Below are positions 35,674 to 43,512 of a stretch of DNA of 64,000 nucleotides, in pieces. The position numbers and the translations under genes are program-made. How positions within the stretch are numbered: position 1 is the first letter of the stretch; each line of letters opens with the position of its first letter. The notes below the pieces were generated by a model. It worked only from the letters and a program-made list of their open reading frames with translations, had not been told where the DNA came from and did not search any database. Source of the stretch: Zoogloea oleivorans (GTDB lineage Bacteria; Pseudomonadota; Gammaproteobacteria; Burkholderiales; Rhodocyclaceae). Location: NCBI GenBank assembly GCA_030157785.1, contig JAOAUC010000055.1, positions 62,001 through 126,000 of the forward strand. The letters are read 5' to 3'.

Positions 35674-36381
35674 ATGTCCCGGATCATCTGCATCATCGGC
35701 AACAAGGGCGGTACCGGCAAGACCACCCTGTCCCACATGCTCTGTCAGGGCCTCGGGCTGCTCGGCCAGCGCTCTGCCTGCGTGCTCACCGACACCTCCC
35801 GCGAACCCCTGTCGCCGGACGGCCGGCGCTACATTACTGCCGACGCACGCACCCCGGCGGCGCTCCAGAAGGTCGTCGGCAAGCTGCGCAGCATGGAAGG
35901 CTGGATCGGCGTCATCGATGGCGGCGGCAACCGGGCCGATGTAGACCGCAGCCTCAACGAACTCGCCGACATCGTGCTTCTGCCCTTCCGCGACTCCCAC
36001 GAAGACCTACGCACCGTCCTGCGCGACCTGGAAGCCTTCCCCCACGCCTACGCCCTGCCCTCCCAGTGGCCCACCAACGCCTGGCAGCGCGATGCCGCCG
36101 ACCGCAACGTGGCCCAGATGCTCGGCGCCCACAAACACCGCCTCCTGCACCCGGTGGCCAGCCTGTCGGCCTCCAAGCTGCTGCTCCAGAAAACCGCCCC
36201 GGACGGCCTGCCCTCCAACCTGGGCAACGCCTGCCGCAGCCTCGCCCGGCAAGTCATGGACGTCCTCGAGATCGCCACCGCCGAACCGACGCAGGCCCCC
36301 GCCCACAGCGAAGAACACGCCCAGGCCAGCGTGCCGCCCACGGTTCTGCCCGAGGGTTACGCCAGCACTGCCCATCACTGA
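35674..36381 (+). CDS. Orphan ParA/MinD-like P-loop ATPase
   Basis: A 235-residue ATPase of the ParA/MinD group with the deviant Walker A motif GNKGGTGKTT at residues 9-18, which holds both lysines. The Walker B region is WIGVIDGGGNRAD, followed by LADIVLLPFRDSHED. The C-terminal 35 residues are Pro/Glu/Ala-rich and probably disordered. No ParB, parS-like cluster or plasmid gene is nearby, so it is an orphan whose cargo is unknown. It precedes the ccm operon by about 110 bases on the same strand but has no known role in it. Confidence 0.82.
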   Translation: MSRIICIIGNKGGTGKTTLSHMLCQGLGLLGQRSACVLTDTSREPLSPDGRRYITADARTPAALQKVVGKLRSMEGWIGVIDGGGNRADVDRSLNELADIVLLPFRDSHEDLRTVLRDLEAFPHAYALPSQWPTNAWQRDAADRNVAQMLGAHKHRLLHPVASLSASKLLLQKTAPDGLPSNLGNACRSLARQVMDVLEIATAEPTQAPAHSEEHAQASVPPTVLPEGYASTAHH

Positions 36382-36492
36382 CCACCCGGTTTCCACGAGG
36401 CGCACACGGTTTTCCTTGATGTAGCAGGTTTACCCGCCGGGGTGGGTCGGGCAGAATGCGCCGACTCCTCTTTCCGGTGTTTTCCCCTGCCG

Positions 36493-37104
36493 ATGCTTCG
36501 TGCCCACGGCCTTGCCTGCGTTCGCGGTGACCGCCGCCTGTTTTCCGATGTGGACTTCTCCGTCTCCGCGGGGGAATGGTTGCAGGTTGAAGGCGCCAAT
36601 GGCGCCGGCAAAACCAGCCTGCTGCGCATCGTCGCCGGCCTCGCCCACGCCGAAGACGGCCATCTCGAATGGGAGGGCCAGCCGGTGGACACGGTGCGCG
36701 ACGAGTTCAACGCGCGCCTGCTCTACCTCGGCCACGCCCCGGCCATCAAGGACGACCTGTCCGCCCTCGAAAACCTGCGCACCGCTGCCGCCGTCGCCGG
36801 CCGCCCCCTCGACGAAGCCACCGCCCTCGCCGCCCTGCGCCGCATCGGCCTGAAGGGGCGCGAAGACCTGCCCACCCGGGTGCTCTCGCAAGGCCAGAAG
36901 CGCCGTGTGGCGCTGGCCCGCCTGCTGTGCAGCCAGGCCCGCCTGTGGATTCTCGACGAACCCTTCGTGGCCCTCGACGTGGCCGCCGTGGCGCTGCTGT
37001 GCAGCATCCTCGACGAGCATCTGGCCCGCGGCGGAATGCTCATGTTCACCAGCCACCAGGCGGTGCAGCTCGCCGGCAGCGGCGCCAGCCTGAGACTTTC
37101 ATGA
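36493..37104 (+). CDS. ccmA: Heme exporter ATP-binding protein CcmA
   Basis: ABC ATPase of the CcmABCD complex, which releases holo-CcmE during cytochrome c maturation. The 203-residue product has Walker A GANGAGKTSLLR near residue 38, the signature LSQGQKRRVALARLL near 132 and Walker B LWILDEPF. ATG 36493 (MLRAHGLACVRGDR) is preferred; an upstream in-frame ATG adds a cysteine-rich leader not seen in the family. First gene of a nine-gene operon; its stop overlaps the ccmB start. Confidence 0.95.
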   Translation: MLRAHGLACVRGDRRLFSDVDFSVSAGEWLQVEGANGAGKTSLLRIVAGLAHAEDGHLEWEGQPVDTVRDEFNARLLYLGHAPAIKDDLSALENLRTAAAVAGRPLDEATALAALRRIGLKGREDLPTRVLSQGQKRRVALARLLCSQARLWILDEPFVALDVAAVALLCSILDEHLARGGMLMFTSHQAVQLAGSGASLRLS

Positions 37105-37766
37105 ACGCGTTCATCGCCATCGTCCGCCGTGACCTGCTCCTTGCCGCCCGACGCAAGAGCGAGGTGTTCACGGCCCTGTTCTTCTTCATGATCGTGGCCA
37201 GCCTGTTTCCCCTCGGGATCGGGGCCGAAACCAGCCTGCTGCGGCGCATCGCACCGGGCGTGCTGTGGGTTGCGGCGCTGCTGGCCGCCATGCTGTCCCT
37301 CAACCGCATGTTCGCCGCCGACCACCAGGACGGAACTCTCGAGCAGATGGCGCTGTCTCCTACTCCGCTGGCCCTGCTGGTGAGCGGCAAGGTGTTCGCC
37401 CACTGGCTGACTTCCGGCCTGCCCCTGGTGCTGCTGGCGCCGGTGCTGGGGCTGCAGTTCGACCTGAGCCCGCGTTCCCTCGGAATACTGATGATTTCCC
37501 TGCTGCTGGGTACGCCCCTGCTGTCGCTGATCGGGGCCATTGGCGCGGCCCTGACCCTCGGCGTGCGCGGCGGCGGAGTGCTGCTGTCCCTGCTGGTGCT
37601 GCCCCTGTATATTCCGGCGCTGATCTTCGGGGCTGGCGCCGTCGAGGCCGACATGGCCGGGCTGGGTGCCGGCGGCCACCTGTCGCTGCTCGGCGCCCTG
37701 CTGGCACTGGCGGCGTTTTTTGCGCCCTGGGCCGCCACGGCCGCCCTGCGCATCGCCCTCGAATAG
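37101..37766 (+). CDS. ccmB: Heme exporter membrane protein CcmB
   Basis: Inner-membrane permease partner of CcmA. It is 221 aa with six hydrophobic helices. It starts MNAFIAIVRRDLLLAARRKSE, the typical cytoplasmic lead-in, and contains DGTLEQMALSPTPLALLV and LGTPLLSLIGAIGAAL, as in the family. The ATG overlaps the ccmA stop (ATGA). Confidence 0.95.
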   Translation: MNAFIAIVRRDLLLAARRKSEVFTALFFFMIVASLFPLGIGAETSLLRRIAPGVLWVAALLAAMLSLNRMFAADHQDGTLEQMALSPTPLALLVSGKVFAHWLTSGLPLVLLAPVLGLQFDLSPRSLGILMISLLLGTPLLSLIGAIGAALTLGVRGGGVLLSLLVLPLYIPALIFGAGAVEADMAGLGAGGHLSLLGALLALAAFFAPWAATAALRIALE

Positions 37767-37802
37767 GCGCCCCCTCTTCACCTACCTTAACCGGATTCAT
37801 CC

Positions 37803-38552
37803 ATGAGTCAGCGTCTCGTCAACTGGTTCAAGTTCGCCTCCCCGGCGACCTTCTACCCCCTCGCCGGCAAGGCCTGGCCGTGGTTCGCTGCCCTCGGCAC
37901 GGCCTTCGCCGCGGTCGGGCTGTGGATCAGCTTCTTCGTCGCCCCCACCGACTTCCAGCAGGGCGAGGGCTACCGCATCATCTTCATCCACGTGCCGGCC
38001 TCGTGGATGTCCATGTTCATCTACTGCGTGATGGCCTTGTGGGCCGCCATCGGCATCACCTTCAACACGCGCCTGTCGGGCATGATGAGTTCGGCCCTGG
38101 CCCCCACCGGCGCCCTGTTCGCCTTCATTTCCCTGTGGACCGGCGCCCTGTGGGGCAAGCCCATGTGGGGCGCCTGGTGGGTGTGGGACGCCCGCCTCAC
38201 CTCCGAACTTATCCTGCTCTTCCTGTACCTGGGCTACATCGCCCTCACCGCCGCCATCGACGACCCACGCCGGGCCGACAAGGCCGGCGCCATCGTGTCC
38301 CTGGTGGGCGTGGTGAACGTGCCCATCATTTATTTTTCGGTGAAATGGTGGAACACCCTGCATCAGGGCGCGTCTGTATCCATGACCAAGGCACCGACGA
38401 TGGCCACCACGATGCTGTGGGGCATGCTGATCATGGCCCTGGCCTTCTGGATGTACAGCATCGCCATCGCCCTGTACCGGGTACGCGCCATCATCCTTGA
38501 ACGGGAACGTCACGCCACCTGGGTGGCCGAACTGCCGGAGATGCAGGCATGA
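37803..38552 (+). CDS. ccmC: Heme-handling protein CcmC
   Basis: A 249-residue inner-membrane protein with six helices. It holds heme in its periplasmic WWD domain (WGKPMWGAWWVWDARLTSE), flanked by the two conserved His residues (FIHVPASWM and VKWWNTLHQG), and attaches it to CcmE. The order and spacing fit family members. The stop overlaps the ccmD start. Confidence 0.96.
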   Translation: MSQRLVNWFKFASPATFYPLAGKAWPWFAALGTAFAAVGLWISFFVAPTDFQQGEGYRIIFIHVPASWMSMFIYCVMALWAAIGITFNTRLSGMMSSALAPTGALFAFISLWTGALWGKPMWGAWWVWDARLTSELILLFLYLGYIALTAAIDDPRRADKAGAIVSLVGVVNVPIIYFSVKWWNTLHQGASVSMTKAPTMATTMLWGMLIMALAFWMYSIAIALYRVRAIILERERHATWVAELPEMQA

Positions 38553-38731
38553 ACTGGGGAAGCACGAGCGAATTCTTCGCGATGGGAGGCTACGGCCTCT
38601 ATGTGTGGGGCAGTTTCGGCGTCACCGCCCTGACCCTGCTGATCGAAACCGTGCTGGTCCGGAAGCGTTATTCCGACACCCGCCGGGCCCTGCGCCGGGA
38701 ACTGGCGGCCGATAGAGAGAATCAGGAATAA
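38549..38731 (+). CDS. ccmD: Heme exporter protein CcmD
   Basis: A 60-residue single-helix protein that stabilises the CcmABC-CcmE complex. It starts MNWGSTSEFFAMGGYGLYVW, the recognisable CcmD beginning, followed by one membrane helix and a basic tail rich in Arg. It lies between ccmC (ATGA overlap) and ccmE (three-base gap). Confidence 0.92.
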   Translation: MNWGSTSEFFAMGGYGLYVWGSFGVTALTLLIETVLVRKRYSDTRRALRRELAADRENQE

Positions 38732-38734
38732 ACC

Positions 38735-39175
38735 ATGAAGCCACGTCACAAGCGTTTCGCCATCATCGTCGGCGGGCTCGCCGCCCTCGGCATTGCCGCC
38801 ACCCTGGTGCTCAATGCCTTCCAGAGCAATCTGGTGTTCTTCTTCACGCCGACCCAGGTTTCCAAGGGTGAAGCCCCGAAGGACCGCACCTTCCGCATCG
38901 GCGGACTGGTGAAGGAGGGCAGCCTGCAGCGTACCGACATCACGGCCCGCTTCGTCGTCACCGACACCGCCAAGGAAATCCCGGTTTCCTACACCGGCAT
39001 CCTGCCCGACATCTTCAGCGAGGGCAAAGGCGTCGTGGCCCAAGGCAGCCTCGGGGCAGACGGCCAGTTCACCGCCACCGAAGTCCTCGCCAAGCACGAC
39101 GAGAACTACATGCCGCCGGAGGCCAAGGCCGCCGTCGATCAGGCCCACGAAGCCTCGAAGACCCTCAAGCAGTAA
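38735..39175 (+). CDS. ccmE: Heme chaperone CcmE
   Basis: A 146-residue periplasmic heme carrier anchored by one N-terminal helix ([19 protein letters not shown]). The mature OB-fold ends with [12 protein letters not shown], which holds the His that binds heme covalently and the nearby Tyr. It receives heme from CcmC and hands it to CcmF. Normal length and context. Confidence 0.96.
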   Translation: MKPRHKRFAIIVGGLAALGIAATLVLNAFQSNLVFFFTPTQVSKGEAPKDRTFRIGGLVKEGSLQRTDITARFVVTDTAKEIPVSYTGILPDIFSEGKGVVAQGSLGADGQFTATEVLAKHDENYMPPEAKAAVDQAHEASKTLKQ

Positions 39176-39190
39176 GCCGGGAGGCGCCCC

Positions 39191-41146
39191 ATGATTCCTG
39201 AAATAGGCAGTTTTGCCCTCATCCTCGCCCTGCTTGTCGCCCTCGTCCAGGGCACGCTGCCCCTGATCGGCGCCCAGCGCGGCATTCCCGCCTGGATCGC
39301 CCTTGCGCGGCCGGCCTCGGCAACCCTCTTCCTGCTGATCGCGATTTCCTTCAGTTGCCTCACGGCGAGCTTCATCAACAACGACTTCTCGGTGCTCTAC
39401 GTCGTCCAGCACTCCAACTCGAAACTGCCCATCGAGTACCGCATCGCCGGCGTGTGGGGCGGCCATGAAGGCTCCCTGCTGCTGTGGGTGCAGATGCTGG
39501 CCCTGTGGGCCCTGGCCGTGGCCGCCTTCTCGCGCAGCCTGCCCGATGACATGGTGGCCCGGGTGCAGGGCGTGCTTGGCCTCGTCGCCGCCGGCTTCAT
39601 CCTGTTCATCCTGACCACCTCCAGCCCCTTCGAGCGCTTGCTCCCCGGCGCCGACGACGGTCGCGACCTGAACCCCCTGCTGCAGGACCCGGGCCTGATC
39701 TTCCACCCGCCGATGCTCTACATGGGCTACGTGGGCTTCTCGGTGGCCTTCGCCTTCGCCATCGCGGCGCTGCTGTCCGGCCGTCTCGACGCGGCTTGGG
39801 CGCGCTGGTCGCGCCCGTGGACAACCGCCGCGTGGATCTTCCTGACCCTCGGCATCGGCCTCGGCTCCGTCTGGGCTTATTACGAGCTGGGCTGGGGTGG
39901 CTGGTGGTTCTGGGATCCGGTCGAAAACGCCTCCTTCATGCCCTGGCTGGTCGGCACGGCGCTAATCCACTCCCTGGCGGTCACCGAAAAACGGGGCAGC
40001 TTCAAGAACTGGACCGTATTGCTGGCCATCGGCGCCTTCTCCCTGTCTTTGCTGGGCACCTTCCTGGTCCGCTCGGGTGTGCTCAGTTCGGTGCATGCCT
40101 TCGCCTCCGACCCCAAGCGCGGCGTCTTCATCCTGCTCTTCCTGGCAGTCGTCGTTGGTGCGTCGCTGACACTGTTCGCCTGGCGTGCCCCCAAAGTCAG
40201 CCTTGGCGGCGCCTTCGCACTGGTGTCGCGGGAGACCTTCCTGCTGATCAACAACGTGCTGCTGCTGTCGGCTACCGGCGCGGTCTTCCTCGGTACGCTC
40301 TACCCGCTGGTGATCGATGCCCTCAACCTGGGCAAGCTGTCGGTCGGCCCCCCGTATTTCAACGCCGTCTTCGCGCCGCTGATGGTGCCGGTGCTGTTCC
40401 TGATGGCGGTCGGTCCGGTCGCCCGCTGGAAGCAGACCAATCTGGCCGACATCGTACGGCCCCTGCGCTGGGCCTTCGGCATTGCCGTGGCGGTGGGTGT
40501 CAGCGTGCCCTTCATCGCCGGCGCCTGGTCTGCCGGTGTGGCACTGGGCATCGGGCTGGCAGCCTGGATCGTCGGCTCGTCGGTGGTGCAGATCATCGCC
40601 CGGGTCAAGTCGAGCCTGCCCCCGCGGGCCTTCTGGGGCATGCACCTGGCCCACATCGGCATCGCCGTGACCGTCGTCGGCATCGTCATGGTGAAGCACT
40701 ATGAATCCGAGCGTGACGTGCGCATGGCACCGGGCGACACGGTCAAGACCGGCGACTACCTGATCCGCTTCAAGGGCGTCGAAAGCGCGCCCGGCCCCAA
40801 CTACACGGCCGCCCGCGGCAACCTCGAACTGATCCGCGACGGCCAGGTGGTGATGCTGCTGCACCCGGAGAAGCGCAAGTACCTGTCCTCGGCCATGCCG
40901 CTGACCGAAGCCTTCATCGACCCGGGCTTCACCCGCGACATCTACGTTTCCCTCGGCGACCCGCTCGAAGGCGGCGATGGCGCGTGGAGCGTGCGCGTGT
41001 ATTACAAACCTTTCGTCAGCTGGATCTGGGCCGGCGCCGTGCTGATGGCCCTCGGCGGCATCCTCGCCGCCAGTGACCGCCGCTACCGCCTCAAATCCAC
41101 CTCTGCCAAGGCCAGCAGCCTGGCCGCCCAGGGAGCCGCATCTTGA
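39191..41146 (+). CDS. ccmF: Cytochrome c heme lyase subunit CcmF
   Basis: A 651-residue integral membrane protein with about fifteen helices. It carries the WWD heme-handling domain (GWGGWWFWDPVENASFMPWL) near residue 235 and the conserved GVWGGHEGSLLLW earlier. It takes heme from CcmE and ligates it to apocytochrome c with CcmH and CcmI. The stop overlaps a TTG start of ccmG. Confidence 0.96.
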   Translation: MIPEIGSFALILALLVALVQGTLPLIGAQRGIPAWIALARPASATLFLLIAISFSCLTASFINNDFSVLYVVQHSNSKLPIEYRIAGVWGGHEGSLLLWVQMLALWALAVAAFSRSLPDDMVARVQGVLGLVAAGFILFILTTSSPFERLLPGADDGRDLNPLLQDPGLIFHPPMLYMGYVGFSVAFAFAIAALLSGRLDAAWARWSRPWTTAAWIFLTLGIGLGSVWAYYELGWGGWWFWDPVENASFMPWLVGTALIHSLAVTEKRGSFKNWTVLLAIGAFSLSLLGTFLVRSGVLSSVHAFASDPKRGVFILLFLAVVVGASLTLFAWRAPKVSLGGAFALVSRETFLLINNVLLLSATGAVFLGTLYPLVIDALNLGKLSVGPPYFNAVFAPLMVPVLFLMAVGPVARWKQTNLADIVRPLRWAFGIAVAVGVSVPFIAGAWSAGVALGIGLAAWIVGSSVVQIIARVKSSLPPRAFWGMHLAHIGIAVTVVGIVMVKHYESERDVRMAPGDTVKTGDYLIRFKGVESAPGPNYTAARGNLELIRDGQVVMLLHPEKRKYLSSAMPLTEAFIDPGFTRDIYVSLGDPLEGGDGAWSVRVYYKPFVSWIWAGAVLMALGGILAASDRRYRLKSTSAKASSLAAQGAAS

Positions 41147-41733
41147 AACGTTTCCTGATTCCCCTCGGCCTGTTCCTGGTCCTGGTCGTCTTCCTGGCCG
41201 TCGGCCTCAACCGCGACCCCCACGAAGTACCCTCACCGCTGGTCGGCAAGCCGGCGCCCGAGTTCAAACTGGAGACGCTCGGCGAGCCGGGCAAGACTTT
41301 CTCCCCCGCCGACATGCGCGGCCAGGTGTGGCTGCTCAACGTGTGGGCCTCGTGGTGCGTCTCGTGCCGTGCCGAACACCCGCTGCTGGTGGCCTTTGCC
41401 AGGCAGGGCGGCGTGCCCATCGTCGGCCTGAACTACAAGGAAGTGCGCGGCGACGGTGAAACCAACGTGAAGAAGCTGGCCGGCGACGAAGAAATCGTCC
41501 TCACCCGCCAGCGCGCGGCCGGCTGGCTGACCCGCCACGGCAACCCCTACACCCTGTCGGTGCTCGACATGGACGGCCGGGTCGGCATCGACTACGGCGT
41601 GTATGGCGTGCCCGAAACCTACCTGATCGACAAGAAGGGCGTGATCCGCTTCAAGCAGATCGGCCCGATCACCCCCGAGGCGCTGGAGCAGAAGATCCTT
41701 CCGCTGGCCAAGAAGCTTGCCGAGGAGTCCTGA
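41143..41733 (+). CDS. ccmG: Periplasmic thiol:disulfide oxidoreductase CcmG/DsbE
   Basis: A 196-residue thioredoxin-like protein anchored by an N-terminal helix (FLIPLGLFLVLVVFLAVGL). The active site is WASWCVSC near residue 72; GVPETYLID holds the cis-Pro. It keeps the CXXCH cysteines of apocytochrome c reduced. The start is a TTG that overlaps the ccmF stop (TTGA); no ATG fits, and the membrane anchor begins immediately after it. Confidence 0.95.
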   Translation: MKRFLIPLGLFLVLVVFLAVGLNRDPHEVPSPLVGKPAPEFKLETLGEPGKTFSPADMRGQVWLLNVWASWCVSCRAEHPLLVAFARQGGVPIVGLNYKEVRGDGETNVKKLAGDEEIVLTRQRAAGWLTRHGNPYTLSVLDMDGRVGIDYGVYGVPETYLIDKKGVIRFKQIGPITPEALEQKILPLAKKLAEES

Positions 41734-41734
41734 C

Positions 41735-42226
41735 ATGAAACACCGCCTTGTCTGTGCAGCCGCGCTGCTGCTGTTCGCCCTGCCCCTCGCCCATGCCGGC
41801 GACGCCACTCCGATGGCCGAAGATCCGGTTGTAGAGGCCCGCATGGTCGCCATTTCCGAAGAGCTGCGCTGCCTGGTGTGCCAGAACGAAAGCCTTGCCG
41901 CCTCCCACGCCGAACTGGCCGAAGACCTGCGCCGGGAAGTCCGCACGCTGGTCCGCGAGGGCAAGACCGACCCGGAAATCAAGGACTACCTGGTCAGCCG
42001 CTACGGTGACTTCGTGCTCTACCGTCCGCCGGTCAAGCCCACCACCTGGCTCCTGTGGTTCGGCCCCTTCGTGATTCTCGGCGGTGCCGTCATCGGCCTG
42101 ATCGCCTACCTGCGCCGCCGCGCCGGCAAGGTTCTCGCCCCCGCCCTCTCTGCCACCGACAAGGCGGCCGCCAAGGCCCTCCTCGGCGGCCAGGACTCCC
42201 CCCATTCCCCGAAAGACCAGGCATGA
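41735..42226 (+). CDS. ccmH: Cytochrome c maturation protein CcmH
   Basis: A 163-residue protein with a signal peptide (KHRLVCAAALLLFALPLAHA). The periplasmic three-helix domain carries the redox motif LRCLVCQNES near residue 49, and a C-terminal anchor follows (WLLWFGPFVILGGAVIGLIAYL). It reduces or presents apocytochrome c to CcmF. The stop overlaps the ccmI start (ATGA). Confidence 0.95.
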   Translation: MKHRLVCAAALLLFALPLAHAGDATPMAEDPVVEARMVAISEELRCLVCQNESLAASHAELAEDLRREVRTLVREGKTDPEIKDYLVSRYGDFVLYRPPVKPTTWLLWFGPFVILGGAVIGLIAYLRRRAGKVLAPALSATDKAAAKALLGGQDSPHSPKDQA

Positions 42227-43467
42227 CCGCCTTCTGGATCGCCGCCGGGCTGCTTACTGCCCTCGTCCTCGCCGTACTGTGCTGGCCGCTGCTGCGCCAG
42301 CGCCATGCCGCCAGCACTTCCCGCAAAGCCCTCAACACCGCCATTTACCGGGACCAGATGGCCGAACTCGACCGGGACCTGGCCAGCGGTGCCGTCTCCC
42401 GCGATGACCACGCCACCGCCCGGGAAGAACTCGAACGCCGGGTTCTCGAAGACGTGGCCGAAGACGGTGGCGCCGTCGCGACCGCCCCCCGGCGCCTGCC
42501 ACGCACCGCCCTGGCCCTGGGTGTCGCCCTGCCGGCCGCCGCCGTGGCCCTGTACTTCACCCTCGGCAACCCGACCGCCCTCGACCCCAGCGCCCAGAAA
42601 AACGTCGCCCCGACGGCCGCCGAAGTCGAGAAGATGGTTGGTGCCCTGGCCGAAAAGCTCGAAAAGAACCCGGACAACTTGCAGGGCTGGGTCATGCTCG
42701 GCCGCAGCTACAAGGTCATGGGCCGCTTCGACGAAGCCGCCCGCGCCTTCGAGAAAGCCGGTTCCGCCATGGAGAGCGAACCCGAACTGATGCTGGAAGT
42801 GGCCGAACTGTCGGCCGAGCAGAATCAGGGCAAGGTCGAAGGCAGGGGCCTCAAACTGCTCAAGCAGGTTCTCAAGGATCAGCCGGACAACCCGCAGGCC
42901 CTCGTGCTGGCCGGCACCGACGCCTACTTCCGCCAGAACTACCCCGACGCAGCCCGCTACTGGGAAAGAGTGCTCGCCCAGGTGCCGCCGGACTCCGAAG
43001 ATGCCCGCAACCTCACCGCCGGCCTCGAGAAGGTCCGTAGCATGATGGGTCAGGGGCAGCCTGCCGCCACACCGGCACCGAAGGCCGACGCACCCGCCAA
43101 GCCGGAAGCCCGCGCCGCCGGTGCCACGTCAGTGAGCGGCCGGGTCAGCCTGGCCCCTGCCCTGCTGGCCAAGGCCGGCCCCGACGACACGGTGTACATC
43201 TTCGCCCGTCCCGCCAACGGCCCGCGCATGCCGCTGGCGGTGCTCCGCGTAAAGGTTTCCGACCTGCCGAAGGACTTCAGCCTCGACGACAGCATGGCCA
43301 TGAGCCCGGACCTGAAAATCTCGTCCGCCTCCGAGTTGCGCATCGAAGCCCGCGTTTCCAGGTCTGGCGACGCCATCTCCAAGCCGGGCGACCTGAGCGG
43401 CGAGATCAGCCCGGTCAAGCCGGGTGCACAGAAGCTGCAGCTGGTCATCGACAAGGTCGTGCAGTAA
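42223..43467 (+). CDS. ccmI: Cytochrome c biogenesis TPR protein CcmI
   Basis: A 414-residue apocytochrome c chaperone. It has two N-terminal membrane helices around a cytoplasmic loop (FWIAAGLLTALVLAVLCWPLL, then ALALGVALPAAAVALYFTLG). TPR repeats follow from about residue 130 (GWVMLGRSYKVMGRFDEAAR, then ALVLAGTDAYFRQNYPDAAR), then a Pro/Ala linker and a C-terminal beta domain (VSGRVSLAPALLAKAGPDDT). Last gene of the ccm operon. Confidence 0.93.
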   Translation: MTAFWIAAGLLTALVLAVLCWPLLRQRHAASTSRKALNTAIYRDQMAELDRDLASGAVSRDDHATAREELERRVLEDVAEDGGAVATAPRRLPRTALALGVALPAAAVALYFTLGNPTALDPSAQKNVAPTAAEVEKMVGALAEKLEKNPDNLQGWVMLGRSYKVMGRFDEAARAFEKAGSAMESEPELMLEVAELSAEQNQGKVEGRGLKLLKQVLKDQPDNPQALVLAGTDAYFRQNYPDAARYWERVLAQVPPDSEDARNLTAGLEKVRSMMGQGQPAATPAPKADAPAKPEARAAGATSVSGRVSLAPALLAKAGPDDTVYIFARPANGPRMPLAVLRVKVSDLPKDFSLDDSMAMSPDLKISSASELRIEARVSRSGDAISKPGDLSGEISPVKPGAQKLQLVIDKVVQ

Positions 43468-43478
43468 ATCGGCCGACA

Positions 43479-43512
43479 GCCCGGCTGGCGCAGCCTCCGC
43501 GCTCAGCCGGGC
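43479..43512. terminator. Possible bidirectional hairpin between ccmI and the diguanylate cyclase gene
   Basis: GCCCGGCTG and CAGCCGGGC form a nine-bp stem around a 16-base loop in the 35-base convergent gap, reaching into the last codons of the diguanylate cyclase gene. No T-run follows on either strand, so it may only stall or protect the transcripts. Confidence 0.3.
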
